This document shows, piece after piece, positions 39,850 to 48,398 of a stretch of 64,000 nucleotides of DNA; the first letter of the stretch is position 1; each line of letters starts with the position of its first letter. The stretch is taken from NCBI GenBank assembly GCA_052386675.1, contig JBQTJX010000025.1:16555-80554 (forward strand), given 5' to 3'. The stretch is from RBG-16-66-20 sp052386675 (GTDB lineage Bacteria > Pseudomonadota > Gammaproteobacteria > Burkholderiales > SG8-39). Position numbers and translations under genes: made by a program. The notes under the pieces are model-generated. The model was not told the DNA's origin. It saw only the letters and a list, made by a program, of their open reading frames with translations, and did not search any database.

Positions 39850-42177
39850 ATGACCGCCGCCTTGCTAAGTTTCGCCGCCGGTGTGCTGGCCTTGCAAGGA
39901 CTCCCTGTCCTGCCTGCTGTGGCGTGGATCGCGCTGGCGCTGCCGGCCGCCGCGGGCATGGCATGGAAACGGGCGCTCGCCGTTCCGCTGGCCGCGGTAC
40001 TGGGCTTTTGCTGGGCGCTGGGATTCGCCCACCTGCGGCTGGCTGACCGCCTAAACCCGGAACTGGAGGGCTTGGACGTGGAGGCCGTGGGCGTGGTCGC
40101 CGGCCTGCCGGCAGCGGGCGAACGCAGCCTGCGCTTCGCGTTCGACGTCGAATCCTCCAGCCGGCCGCTGCCACCGCGGGTGCTGGTTTCCTGGTACCGG
40201 TCCCCGTTCGCCCAGGAGTCTCCATCCATCCTTGCCGAAGCGCCGCATCCGGGCGAGCGCTGGCGTTTCACGCTGCGCCTGAAGCGCCCGCACGGGCATT
40301 TCAACCCTCATGGCTTTGACTACGAAGGCTGGCTGCTGGAGCGAGGCATCGGCGCCACCGGCTACGTGCGCGCCGGCGGCGGATCCATCCAGGGGAAGGG
40401 CGCCCCGCTGCGCATGGGCTGGCGCAACGGCTTTTCCGACCGCATCGAGCAGGCGCGCGAGGCGATCCGCGACCGGTTCCGGGACGCTCTGGGCGCAACG
40501 CCGGCCGGGGGCATTCTCGTTGCGCTGGCGGTAGGCGACCAGCGCGCCATTGCGAACGAGGAATGGCGCTTGTTCGCCGCCACTGGCGTCACGCATCTCA
40601 TGAGCATTTCGGGCCTGCACGTGACGCTGGTGTCCGGGCTGTTCGCGTGGCTGGTCGCGTCGCTCTGGCGGCGCGTGCCGCGCCTCGCGCTGGCGCTGCC
40701 GGCGCGCAAGGCGGGCGCGCTGGCGGCGATCGCGGGCGCGCTGGGCTACACGCTGCTTGCCGGCTTCGCAGTGCCGGCTCAGCGCACGTTCTGGATGGTG
40801 ACGGTGGTGGCGCTTGCGTTGTGGTCGGGGCGCATCGCCTCGCCCGCTCGCACACTGGCTCTGGCGCTCGCGGTGGTGCTGCTGTTCGACCCCTGGGCCG
40901 GGCACTCGGCGGGCTTCTGGCTGTCGTTCGGCGCGGTGGCGCTCATTTTCCTGGTCGGGATCGCCGTGCGGCGGGACGAGCCGGTGCTGCTGCAGTGGGC
41001 GCGGATCCAGTGGGCCATCACCATTGGCCTGGCGCCCGCGGCGCTGTTCCTGTTCTCGCAGGTGTCGCTGGTCGGGCCGCTCGCGAACGCGGTGGCTATC
41101 CCGGTGGTATCCGTCGTCGTCACGCCACTTGCACTCGCCGCCGCGGCGCTGCCCTGGGACGCGCTGCTGTCGCTGGCGGCGTGGCTGGTGGAATGGCTGC
41201 TGCAGTTCCTCGAATGGTGCGCCTCGCTTCCGGTCGCGGTGTGGCAGCAGCCGGCACCCCCGCTGTGGTGCCTGGTGGCGGCGATTGCGGGCGCAGTCTG
41301 GCTGGTCGCGCCGAGCGGCATCCCGTGGCGTGCGACCGGGCTCGCGCTCATGGCGCCGGCTTTCGCCTGGCCGGTCGCGGGGCCGGCACCGGGCGAAGCG
41401 TGGGTGGTGACGCTCGATGCGGGGCAGGGGCTGGCGGTCCTGGTCCGCACCGCGAACCGGGCGCTGCTCTACGACGCCGGACCGGCTTTCGGCACGGAGT
41501 CCGACAGCGGCGAGCGCATCATCCTGCTTTACCTGCGCGCGATCGGCGTTTCCCGGCTGGATGCGCTGGTGGTCACGCACAACGACATCGACCACTCGGG
41601 CGGCGCGGCCTCTGTCCTGCAGGCGCTCGAGGTGGATCGCTTCCTGTCCTCGCTCCCGGAACGCAGCCCGCTGCTCGCGCTGGCGCCGGCGCAGCGCTGC
41701 GTCGCGGGACAAGCCTGGGACTGGGACGGCGTGCGTTTCGAGGTGCTGCATCCGGCCGCGGGTGCAAGGGAGCGGCGGACGAACAACCTGAGCTGCGTGC
41801 TGAGGGTGGCGGCGCGCGGCGGCGCGATGCTCCTCACCGGGGACATCGAGCGCGAGGCGGAAGCGACGCTGGTGGATCGCAATGCGCAGGCTTTGCGCGC
41901 GGAGGTGCTGCTGGTCCCGCATCACGGCAGCCGTACCTCCTCCAGCGAGGCGTTCATCGCCGCCGTGGCGCCCCGCGTGGCGGTGCTGCCGGTGGGCTAC
42001 CGCAACCGATTCGGCCATCCGGCGACGGATGTCGCCGGGCGCTATGCCGCGGCCGGCGCGGCGCTGCGGCGCACCGACCTGGAGGGCGCGCTGGAGGTGC
42101 GCCTGTCGGCGCGGGGCGCGGAGATCGCTGGTGAACGCGAACGCAGGCGACGGTACTGGCACGATGCGCCGCCCTAG
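39850..42177 (+). CDS. comEC: DNA internalization competence protein ComEC/Rec2
   Basis: Polytopic channel for single-stranded DNA uptake in natural transformation, 775 aa. N-terminal helices lead to a DUF4131/OB-like periplasmic domain and the Competence domain (MSISGLHVTLVSGLFAWLV, LLAGFAVPAQRTFWMVTVVALAL). The C-terminal metallo-beta-lactamase domain has HNDIDH at 577-582 and the later PHHGSRTSS motif. Full length, so natural competence is possible if the pilus genes exist elsewhere. No other com genes are in the window. Confidence 0.94.
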   Translation: MTAALLSFAAGVLALQGLPVLPAVAWIALALPAAAGMAWKRALAVPLAAVLGFCWALGFAHLRLADRLNPELEGLDVEAVGVVAGLPAAGERSLRFAFDVESSSRPLPPRVLVSWYRSPFAQESPSILAEAPHPGERWRFTLRLKRPHGHFNPHGFDYEGWLLERGIGATGYVRAGGGSIQGKGAPLRMGWRNGFSDRIEQAREAIRDRFRDALGATPAGGILVALAVGDQRAIANEEWRLFAATGVTHLMSISGLHVTLVSGLFAWLVASLWRRVPRLALALPARKAGALAAIAGALGYTLLAGFAVPAQRTFWMVTVVALALWSGRIASPARTLALALAVVLLFDPWAGHSAGFWLSFGAVALIFLVGIAVRRDEPVLLQWARIQWAITIGLAPAALFLFSQVSLVGPLANAVAIPVVSVVVTPLALAAAALPWDALLSLAAWLVEWLLQFLEWCASLPVAVWQQPAPPLWCLVAAIAGAVWLVAPSGIPWRATGLALMAPAFAWPVAGPAPGEAWVVTLDAGQGLAVLVRTANRALLYDAGPAFGTESDSGERIILLYLRAIGVSRLDALVVTHNDIDHSGGAASVLQALEVDRFLSSLPERSPLLALAPAQRCVAGQAWDWDGVRFEVLHPAAGARERRTNNLSCVLRVAARGGAMLLTGDIEREAEATLVDRNAQALRAEVLLVPHHGSRTSSSEAFIAAVAPRVAVLPVGYRNRFGHPATDVAGRYAAAGAALRRTDLEGALEVRLSARGAEIAGERERRRRYWHDAPP

Positions 42178-42226
42178 GGCCATAATGAACGCGCAACGCC
42201 CATCCACAACTCCAGGAGGAGGAACC

Positions 42227-42448
42227 ATGGCCAAGAAAGACAGCAATGCGGTCTATCGCGTCACCGACGTCATCGGCACCAGTTCGGAATCGTGGGAAGA
42301 CGCCGCACGCAGCGCGGTGAAGACCGCCTCGAAGTCGCTGCGCGACCTGCGCATCGCCGAGGTGACCAAGCTCGACGTGAAGGTGGAGAACGGCAAGGTG
42401 GTGCAGTTCCGCACGCGCCTGTCGCTGTCGTTCAAGTACGGGGCCTGA
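42227..42448 (+). CDS. Dodecin family protein
   Basis: A 73-aa flavin-binding dodecin, which assembles into dodecamers that store or buffer FMN and riboflavin. The pattern is typical: VYRVTDVIGTSSESWEDAARSAVKTASKSLRDLRIAEVTKLDVKVENGKVVQFRTRLSLSFKY. A strong AGGAGGAGG ribosome site precedes ATG 42227, in contrast to the leaderless-looking genes around it, so high expression is likely. Its TGA shares one base with the next ATG (TGATG). Confidence 0.93.
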   Translation: MAKKDSNAVYRVTDVIGTSSESWEDAARSAVKTASKSLRDLRIAEVTKLDVKVENGKVVQFRTRLSLSFKYGA

Positions 42449-42765
42449 TGCCGGCAGGCTACAGCGCGACGGTTCGCGTCACCGGCAGCGTCGGGCGCTT
42501 CGAGGATTTCCGCGAGCGCGTCCGCTGGCTGCTGGTGCGCGACCCGGATTGCGATCCCTATACCGAGCACCACGTCGAGGGCGGGCTGGAGTACCGCTTC
42601 CAGGTCGAGAACGGCCTGCCCTTCCCGAGCTTCGTCGAGGCGAGCGCCGAGTTCCCCGAGATGCGCATCGAGGTGCAGTGGTACCGCGAGGCCGACGCCG
42701 GCGGCGCCGCGATCGAGAGCGGCCGCATGGTGGAGAAGTGGCAAGGCGAAAGGGCTGGCTCTTGA
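42448..42765 (+). CDS. Hypothetical protein downstream of dodecin
   Basis: A 105-aa cytoplasmic protein with no family I recognise. It reads like a small alpha/beta (ferredoxin-like) domain: YSATVRVTGSVGRFEDFRERVRWLL, then EYRFQVENGLPFPSFVEASAEFPEMRIEVQWY and a C-terminal GRMVEKWQGE. Stop/start overlaps on both sides (TGATG with dodecin, TTGA with the hydrolase) support a real gene in a four-gene operon 42227-44140. Confidence 0.75.
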   Translation: MPAGYSATVRVTGSVGRFEDFRERVRWLLVRDPDCDPYTEHHVEGGLEYRFQVENGLPFPSFVEASAEFPEMRIEVQWYREADAGGAAIESGRMVEKWQGERAGS

Positions 42766-43619
42766 CGCCTGCGTCCCGTCAACGCTTCGTGCAGTGCGCC
42801 TCGCCCCGTGGCCTGCACCGGATCTCCTACCTGGAATGGGGCGACCCGAAAAACGACCAGGTGCTCATCTGCGCCCACGGCCTGACGCGCTGCGCGCGGG
42901 ATTTCGACGCCCTGGCGGCGGCGATGCAGGACCGCTACCGGGTGGTGTGTCCCGACGTCGCCGGCCGCGGTGGTTCGGACTGGCTCGCTGATCCGATGCT
43001 TTACCAGCTCCCACAGTACCTGTCCGACATGGTGACGCTGATCGCGCGCCTGGACGTGGAGGCGGTGCACTGGGTGGGCACCTCCATGGGCGGCCTGATC
43101 GGCATGGCCCTCGCCGCGCAGCCCGGCACGCCGGTTCGCAGACTCGTCATCAATGACGCCGGGCCGGTGATCGCGAAAGTGTCGCTGGAGCGGATCGCGA
43201 CCTATGTCGGCATCGCGCCGACGTTTCCCTCGATCGAAGCCGCCGACCAGTACGTGCGGGCGATCAGCAGCACCTTCGGTCCGCACAGCGACGCCGAGTG
43301 GCGCTTTCTCACTGAGGTGGTGGTGCGCCGGAACGACGACGGCAGCTGGCGCATGCACTATGACCCGAAGCTCGCCGAGCCGTTCCGCGCCAACATGCCG
43401 GAGAAGGACCTCGAGCTCTGGCCGCTGTGGGATGCGGTGCGCTGCCCAACGCTGGCGCTGCGTGGCGCGCAGTCCGACCTGCTGACGAAGGAAACCTGCG
43501 CGCAGATGGCGCAGCGCGGGCCGAAGGCGAAGGTGGTCGAGATCCCCGGCGTCGGCCACGCGCCGACGCTGATGCATGCCGACCAGGTCGCCATCGTGAG
43601 GGCTTTCCTGCTCTCATGA
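42762..43619 (+). CDS. Alpha/beta hydrolase
   Basis: A 285-aa alpha/beta-fold hydrolase. The nucleophile elbow is GTSMGG (Ser), the oxyanion-region motif AHGLTRCARDFD follows strand 3, an Asp lies in GAQSDLL and the catalytic His in GVGHAPTL. The cap domain is small. Substrate unknown; esters or C-C bonds are both possible. The TTG start overlaps the upstream stop (TTGA) and its own stop overlaps the next ATG (ATGA), so expression is coupled. Confidence 0.9.
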   Translation: MTPASRQRFVQCASPRGLHRISYLEWGDPKNDQVLICAHGLTRCARDFDALAAAMQDRYRVVCPDVAGRGGSDWLADPMLYQLPQYLSDMVTLIARLDVEAVHWVGTSMGGLIGMALAAQPGTPVRRLVINDAGPVIAKVSLERIATYVGIAPTFPSIEAADQYVRAISSTFGPHSDAEWRFLTEVVVRRNDDGSWRMHYDPKLAEPFRANMPEKDLELWPLWDAVRCPTLALRGAQSDLLTKETCAQMAQRGPKAKVVEIPGVGHAPTLMHADQVAIVRAFLLS

Positions 43620-44140
43620 GGAGGATCATCGCCGCCGTCGCCTTGTGTGCGCTGGCGGCCGGCTGTGCGGACCTCAAGGAAGACGTGCGCGAGTTGCGCG
43701 ACCTGCTGCGCAAGCTGCGCGGCAAGGAGCCGGCGCCGCCGCCGCCCGCGCCGCCGGTGGTGGTCACGCCCGCGCCGGGCGAGCCGGCCGCGGCCGGCCT
43801 CAGCCTGAACGCCAGTTGCACGGCGCGGGACGAAACCGGCTATGCGGAAACGCTGCGCCTGCAGCTTGCGGGCGGCGCGGTTGCCGCGTTCGAGGCGCGC
43901 ATCGACATCCCCAATCGCGGCAGCTGCAGCTACCGGCTGGCGGAATTCCGGCAGACACGGCGCGCGCCCTATGTGGAACTGGTGGCGAACTCGGGTTCCG
44001 CCTGCGCGGTGCGCGTCTGGCAGCAGGGCGACCGCGTCACGGTGGCGCCGACCGATTGCGCCGAGAAATGCACCCGCGGCGCCTTCGAGTACGCCTGGCC
44101 GATGGACGTGCGCGCGCCCGGCGGCGGCTGCTATCACTGA
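43616..44140 (+). CDS. Hypothetical lipoprotein
   Basis: A 174-aa envelope lipoprotein. The signal peptide ends in lipobox LAAGC (Cys17). A short charged coiled-coil-like helix (DLKEDVRELRDLLRKLRG) and a Pro-rich linker follow, then a domain with several cysteines (LNASCTARDETGY, GSCSYRLAEF, SACAVRVW, TDCAEKCTRGAFEY) that suit disulfides in the periplasm. No family recognised. It is last in the operon begun by dodecin and converges on the photolyase gene 6 bp away. Confidence 0.75.
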   Translation: MRRIIAAVALCALAAGCADLKEDVRELRDLLRKLRGKEPAPPPPAPPVVVTPAPGEPAAAGLSLNASCTARDETGYAETLRLQLAGGAVAAFEARIDIPNRGSCSYRLAEFRQTRRAPYVELVANSGSACAVRVWQQGDRVTVAPTDCAEKCTRGAFEYAWPMDVRAPGGGCYH

Positions 44141-44146
44141 CGCGGG

Positions 44147-45589
44147 CTAGGCGCCGGATTTCTTCACCACCGCGTAGCGTGCCAGCGTGCGGATGCGCGC
44201 CGCGGCGTGCTCCACCATCGGCGCCGGGTAGTCGCGCCCGATCTCGCAACCGGCGGCATGCTGCTCCAGCGGCGGCATGGTCCAGGGCAAATGGATCCAG
44301 TCGGTGCGCACCTGCGCCAGTTCGGGAACGTACCTGCGGATGAACTTCCCCTGGCTGTCGAACTTCTCCGACTGCATCACCGGATTGAAAACGCGGAACC
44401 AGGGCTGGGCGTCGCAGCCGGTGGAGGCGGCCCACTGCCAGCCGCCGTTGTTGGCGGCGAGGTCGTAGTCGTTCAGCGTTGCCGCGAAGTAGCGCTCGCC
44501 GCGGCGCCAGTCGATGCCCAGGTCCTTCACCAGGAACGAGGCGGCGACCATGCGCAGGCGGTTGTGCATGTAACCGGTGTGGTTCAGCTGGCGCATCGCG
44601 GCATCCACCAGCGGATAGCCGGTGCGGCCTTCGCACCAGGCTTTCCATCCGGCCGGGTTGGCGTCGAACTTCACCGCGTCGTACTCGCGCCGGAACGAGC
44701 GCGACACCACGTCCGGGCGCCAGGCGAGGATGGCGTGGTAGAAGTCGCGCCACACCAGTTCCGAGAGCCAGGTCCGGGCGCCATCGTTGTCCTGCTTCCA
44801 GGCCAGCGCGGCGAGCGCCCGGATGGAGACCGTGCCGAAGCGCAGGTGCGTCGACAGGTAGGACGGTCCCTTCAGCGCCGGGAAGTCGCGCTTGTCGCGG
44901 TAGCCGGCGATGCGGCGCCTGAAGTCGGCGAGAAGCATGGCGGCGCCGGACATGCCGGCGGGAATCGGCAGTTCGGCCGGCTGGAAGCCGAGCGAAGCCA
45001 GGGATGGAACCGGGGTCGCCGGACCGGGCGCGAGCCGGGCGAGGTGCTTGCCGACGGGGTAGGCCTTGACGAAGAACGGGTCCAGCTTCGCCAGCCAGGC
45101 GTTCTTGTAGGGGGTGAAGACCGAGAACGGCTCGCCCGTCTTCGTGCGCACCTCGTCCAGCTCGAAGATCACCTGGTCCTTGCGGGTGTGGAAGGCGATG
45201 CCCTGCGCGGCGAGCCGGTCCTTCACCTCTGCGTCGCGCGCGATCGCCTGCGGCTCGTAGTCGCGGTTGGCGTACACCGCCGCCACGCCCAGCTTTCGCG
45301 CCAGCCCGGGGATTTCCTCGCGTGCACGGCCGTGCAGCACGTGCAGTCCGCCGCCCCTGGATTCGAGAGCGGCCTTCAGCTCGACCAGGCTGTCGCGGAT
45401 GAAGGCCACGCGCCGGTCGGCCTTCGCTTCCAGAGCATCCAGGATCTCGGTGTCGAAGACGAAGGCGCAGTGGACTTCGCAGTGCGTGACCAGCGCGGCG
45501 TGCAGCGCGGCGTGGTCGTCGTCGCGCAGGTCGCGGCGGAACCAGGCGAGCGCCGCCGACCCTAGCCCTTTCGGTTCGCCGCGTTCCAA
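44147..45589 (-). CDS. phrB: Deoxyribodipyrimidine photolyase
   Basis: Light-driven FAD enzyme that splits cyclobutane pyrimidine dimers, 480 aa, class I size. The N-terminal antenna domain starts LAWFRRDLRDDDHAALHAAL. The FAD-binding C-terminal domain has LSTHLRFGTVSIR, TWLSELVWRDFYHAIL, the GRTGYPLVDAAMRQLNHTGYMHNRLRMVAASFLVKDL core and NNGGWQWAASTGCDAQPWFRVFNP. The start is TTG 45589 with GAGG a few bases upstream. It overlaps the end of the upstream gene by 28 bp. Confidence 0.95.
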   Translation of the reverse strand: MERGEPKGLGSAALAWFRRDLRDDDHAALHAALVTHCEVHCAFVFDTEILDALEAKADRRVAFIRDSLVELKAALESRGGGLHVLHGRAREEIPGLARKLGVAAVYANRDYEPQAIARDAEVKDRLAAQGIAFHTRKDQVIFELDEVRTKTGEPFSVFTPYKNAWLAKLDPFFVKAYPVGKHLARLAPGPATPVPSLASLGFQPAELPIPAGMSGAAMLLADFRRRIAGYRDKRDFPALKGPSYLSTHLRFGTVSIRALAALAWKQDNDGARTWLSELVWRDFYHAILAWRPDVVSRSFRREYDAVKFDANPAGWKAWCEGRTGYPLVDAAMRQLNHTGYMHNRLRMVAASFLVKDLGIDWRRGERYFAATLNDYDLAANNGGWQWAASTGCDAQPWFRVFNPVMQSEKFDSQGKFIRRYVPELAQVRTDWIHLPWTMPPLEQHAAGCEIGRDYPAPMVEHAAARIRTLARYAVVKKSGA

Positions 45590-46884
45590 TGCGCCTCGAG
45601 ATTGGCGATGAGCGCCGGGCTGAAGTGGCAGTGCGCCTGCTCGCGGGCGTAAACGGCCATGTAGCGGCGGAAGCCGTCCAGCGGCTCCTCCGAGATTCTC
45701 AGCGCGCGGCGGTTGCCGGCGGCGCTGACCACGCCGGAGCCGGTGATGTGCTTCACCAGGCGCGTGACCTCGAAGTCCATGGCGTCGGCGGCGACGATGG
45801 AGTCGCAGATGAGGCGTCCCTCGGGACTGGCACAGTCAATGCGCCGCTCGGCGAGGATGGCCTGGCGCGCCACCCGCGGGCCGATATGGCGGGGCAGGCG
45901 CAGGTTGGCCGCGCCCGGGATGATGCCCTCCTTGCGCGCGGGCAGCGTCATGTACGCTTCCCTGGTCGCGATCACCTGGTCCATGGTCAGCAGGATCTGG
46001 CAGTGGCCGCCGATGGCGAAACCCTCCACCGCGGCGATCCACAGCTTCTCGACCGAATCCTCCTCGGGAGAAACCTCCGGCTTCGCCAGGCCGCGGTAGA
46101 ACTTGTTGACCATGCCGAGGTCGCGGATCAGGTACCAGAGGAAGCGGATCTTTCCCTGGTACAGGTGCGTCAGGTTGATGCCGGCGCCGAAAATCCTTTT
46201 CCCGGCGTGCTTTGTGTGGGTGACGACGTCGCCGCGCAGCACGCAGACCTCGGTCAGGGGGTCGAGCAGCGCGAGGTCGGTGGCGATTTCCATCCCGGCC
46301 ATGGTCCCCTCGTCCTCGGCGTTCAGGTACCTCGGGTTGCGCATGGTGAGGACGGCGGCCTTGCCCTCGCGCGCCAGGCGCGCGCCGGGAAACTCGATCT
46401 CGCCTTTCTTCTCGAATTCCTTCAGGTGCTCGAGCGAATCCGGCCGCGGCAGCAGCATGGCGTGGCACAGGTGCGCGCCAGCGACCGGGTCGCCCAGGAC
46501 CTGGCTGAGGAAAATGCCCTGGTCCACCTCGAGGCCGTCCTTGTCGCCTTGCGGGATGTTCGAGTCGCGCGCCAGCGCCGCGTCGTCCGGCACCAGGCCG
46601 GGATAGGCCTTCGCGGCCGCGACGCAGAGCTCATCTACGCGGACGAACTTCGAGCGATTGGCGGTGAGGGAGTCATAGACGGCGCGGGCGTGCGTGCGCA
46701 TGAAGTCCGCGCGCGCTTTTCGCCCGGTGTCCAGGAGTTTCCCGGCGGCCTGGGCTTCCGCGGCGCCGCGTTTGGGCTTTGCCGGCAGCTTCGCGAGCTG
46801 CTCGTCCAGGCGCTTCAGGTGGGCAAGGAGCGCGGCCTTGTCGGTGGCGAGGTCGGCGGTGAGGGCGGGGGCGGTGTATTGCAT
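45562..46884 (-). CDS. dpgC: DpgC-like enoyl-CoA hydratase-fold protein, possible cofactor-free dioxygenase
   Basis: A 440-aa protein of the crotonase superfamily with an extra N-terminal helical domain of about 180 residues. This layout and motifs such as FGAGINLTHLYQGKIRFLWYLIRDLG, EGFAIGGHCQILLTMDQVI and ARKEGIIPGAANLRLPR match DpgC, (3,5-dihydroxyphenyl)acetyl-CoA 1,2-dioxygenase of actinomycete glycopeptide pathways, which uses O2 without metal or cofactor. No dpgA, dpgB or dpgD lies nearby, so the true substrate is probably another aryl-acetyl-CoA or enoyl-CoA. A TATCAT box ends 6 nt before the ATG. Confidence 0.8.
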   Translation of the reverse strand: MQYTAPALTADLATDKAALLAHLKRLDEQLAKLPAKPKRGAAEAQAAGKLLDTGRKARADFMRTHARAVYDSLTANRSKFVRVDELCVAAAKAYPGLVPDDAALARDSNIPQGDKDGLEVDQGIFLSQVLGDPVAGAHLCHAMLLPRPDSLEHLKEFEKKGEIEFPGARLAREGKAAVLTMRNPRYLNAEDEGTMAGMEIATDLALLDPLTEVCVLRGDVVTHTKHAGKRIFGAGINLTHLYQGKIRFLWYLIRDLGMVNKFYRGLAKPEVSPEEDSVEKLWIAAVEGFAIGGHCQILLTMDQVIATREAYMTLPARKEGIIPGAANLRLPRHIGPRVARQAILAERRIDCASPEGRLICDSIVAADAMDFEVTRLVKHITGSGVVSAAGNRRALRISEEPLDGFRRYMAVYAREQAHCHFSPALIANLEAHWNAANRKG

Positions 46885-46890
46885 CCGGCG

Positions 46891-46896
46891 ATGATA
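46891..46896 (-). promoter_or_regulatory. -10-like box for the dpgC-like gene
   Basis: TATCAT on the minus strand ends 6 nt before the ATG at 46884; no Shine-Dalgarno sequence. Confidence 0.4.
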
Positions 46897-46931
46897 GCCC
46901 TTCAGTCACGGTGCGCGAAACCAAACGGCAT

Positions 46932-46937
46932 TACACT
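46932..46937 (+). promoter_or_regulatory. -10-like box for the Coq4-like gene
   Basis: TACACTGCG, the same hexamer and following GCG as before rluD, ends 8 nt before the TTG start at 46946. Confidence 0.4.
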
Positions 46938-46945
46938 GCGGCGGA

Positions 46946-47434
46946 TTGCTCGACTACCAGCACCCGCGTTCCAGGCTGACCCTGGCCGAAGGCCTTGCCG
47001 AATACTTCGCGGCGTATCCCGGCCTTGCCGGGGGACGTGACTCGTCGCCGCAGGCGCAGGAATTCTTCCGTTGCCACGACACGGCGCACGTCGTCTTCGG
47101 CTGCGGCATCGCGCTCGATGACGAACTGGTGGTCAAGATCGCCAGCCTGTTCGGCACCACGGCCGGCTTCTCGGTGCTGAAGGGCTACCGCCTGCACGAG
47201 TCCCTGGAGGTCTACGGCAAGCTGCGAGTTGCAGACGTGCTGCGCTCGACCGTGCGCTCGTTCGCCATCGTTCCGCGCACCTTCCTGCGCTGCCGCCGGC
47301 AGGCCAGGCGCTGGCCGTGGCTTGAATTCGAGCCGTACCTGGCGGTTCCGCTGTGCGACATTCGCGAAGCTTTCGGCATCCGGGTCGCGCATGACATCCC
47401 GACCGTGCCCGCTGGCGCCGCGTCCCGGACTTGA
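46946..47434 (+). CDS. Coq4-like protein (HDxxH motif)
   Basis: A 162-aa protein with a Coq4-type metal motif: CHDTAHVVFGCG, followed by acidic residues (LDDELVVKIASLFG) in the place of the Coq4 HDxxH-x11-E. Helical throughout, with no signal peptide. Coq4 in mitochondria takes part in ubiquinone ring modification; bacterial relatives have been linked to the same pathway. The assignment is by motif and size, not proven. The only available start is TTG 46946, preceded by a -10-like TACACT and no ribosome site. Confidence 0.6.
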   Translation: MLDYQHPRSRLTLAEGLAEYFAAYPGLAGGRDSSPQAQEFFRCHDTAHVVFGCGIALDDELVVKIASLFGTTAGFSVLKGYRLHESLEVYGKLRVADVLRSTVRSFAIVPRTFLRCRRQARRWPWLEFEPYLAVPLCDIREAFGIRVAHDIPTVPAGAASRT

Positions 47435-47436
47435 GC

Positions 47437-47442
47437 TAGGCT
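47437..47442 (+). promoter_or_regulatory. -10-like box for the transglutaminase-like gene
   Basis: TAGGCT followed by GCG, ending 7 nt before the GTG at 47450. A weak match as a -10 but in the recurrent position. Confidence 0.3.
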
Positions 47443-47449
47443 GCGGCCG

Positions 47450-48103
47450 GTGATCCGAGTCCTCTTCGCTGTCCTGTCCGGCGGCCTGCTTGCCGCCGGC
47501 GCCATTGCGTCCCCGGCCGCGGACCCCGCCTCCGACGCCCCCGAATCGCGTCCCGCGGTCGCGGCTGGCTTGAAGCTGCCCGCTTCCTACACCGAGGCGC
47601 TCGCCGCCTGGCGCAGCGTCGAGGACGTGAATGCATGGATCGGCGCGCGCTTCGAATACGACATGAATCGCGCCGCCCGGCTCTCGGAGACGCAGCGCGC
47701 GCAAAAGGGCCGCGTCGAGATCCACAAGCCCGAGGCGTTCTTCGCCGCACCCTCGGGCATCTGCGTGGACCTCGCGCGATTTGGCGTGGAAACCCTGCGC
47801 GCGGTCGCGCCGGAGACGAAGCCCCGCTACCTCATGATCGAGTTCGATCCGGTGGTGATCAAGGGCAATACCCTGCGGCGGCACTGGGTGACGCAAGTCG
47901 AGCGCGGCGGGCAGTTCCATTTCTTCGCCGATTCCAAGCGCCCGGGCCACGTCGCCGGCCCCTACGCCTCGGTCGAGGCCTACATCGAGGCGTACTCGCG
48001 GTATCGGGGCCGTCCCATCGTCGCGCACCGCAGCCTGGACTCCTACGAGCGCAGGCTCAAGGCGCGCGCGGAGAAGACCGTGCACAGCGAAGCCGCGCAA
48101 TAG
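47450..48103 (+). CDS. Exported transglutaminase-like cysteine protein
   Basis: A 217-aa protein with a signal peptide (VLFAVLSGGLLAAGAIASPA). The domain carries a transglutaminase/papain-like triad pattern: Cys in PSGICVDLARFGVETLRAV, His in RRHWVTQVE or FHFFADSKRPGHVAGPY, and an Asp in the same stretch. Such periplasmic proteins are often proteases or peptidoglycan-linked. Substrate unknown. It starts at GTG 47450 and is followed 13 bp later by a small gene in the same direction. Confidence 0.72.
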   Translation: MIRVLFAVLSGGLLAAGAIASPAADPASDAPESRPAVAAGLKLPASYTEALAAWRSVEDVNAWIGARFEYDMNRAARLSETQRAQKGRVEIHKPEAFFAAPSGICVDLARFGVETLRAVAPETKPRYLMIEFDPVVIKGNTLRRHWVTQVERGGQFHFFADSKRPGHVAGPYASVEAYIEAYSRYRGRPIVAHRSLDSYERRLKARAEKTVHSEAAQ

Positions 48104-48116
48104 GAAAGGAATCCCG

Positions 48117-48398
48117 GTGCTGTTCCTGGTCATCAGCAATCCAAGGCCGGAGCGGCCCTCCGGCGCGACGCGCAACCGGAAGAAATTCTGGGCGTGGTTG
48201 AAACCCAGGCAACGGTCGAAGCAGTGCCTCATGGTCTACGCCCGCCCCGGGCGCGGTGCGGTGGCGATCTTCGACGTCCAGGCGCACGAGGAACTGCACG
48301 AGCTGCTGAACGGCTGGGCGGAGCTGATTCCGGCGCAGTTCGACGTCTATCCGCTCATCGATCCGGCCGCGGCCAAGCGCTACCTGAACCGCAGATGA
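48117..48398 (+). CDS. Small conserved protein, muconolactone-isomerase-like fold
   Basis: A 93-aa protein. The layout (FLVISNPRPERPSGATRNRKKFWAWL, then CLMVYARPGRGAVAIFDVQAHEELHELLNGWAELIPAQFDVYPLID) suggests a ferredoxin-like alpha/beta domain similar in size to muconolactone isomerase or DUF3303 proteins. No catalytic residues can be assigned. The start is GTG 48117 after AAAGGA, and the stop overlaps the next ATG (ATGA). Confidence 0.68.
   Translation: MLFLVISNPRPERPSGATRNRKKFWAWLKPRQRSKQCLMVYARPGRGAVAIFDVQAHEELHELLNGWAELIPAQFDVYPLIDPAAAKRYLNRR

Noticed and set aside
40051..42246. A 731-codon minus-strand frame opposite comEC
   Set aside because: Gln/Arg/His-rich with no domain; comEC on the other strand is complete.
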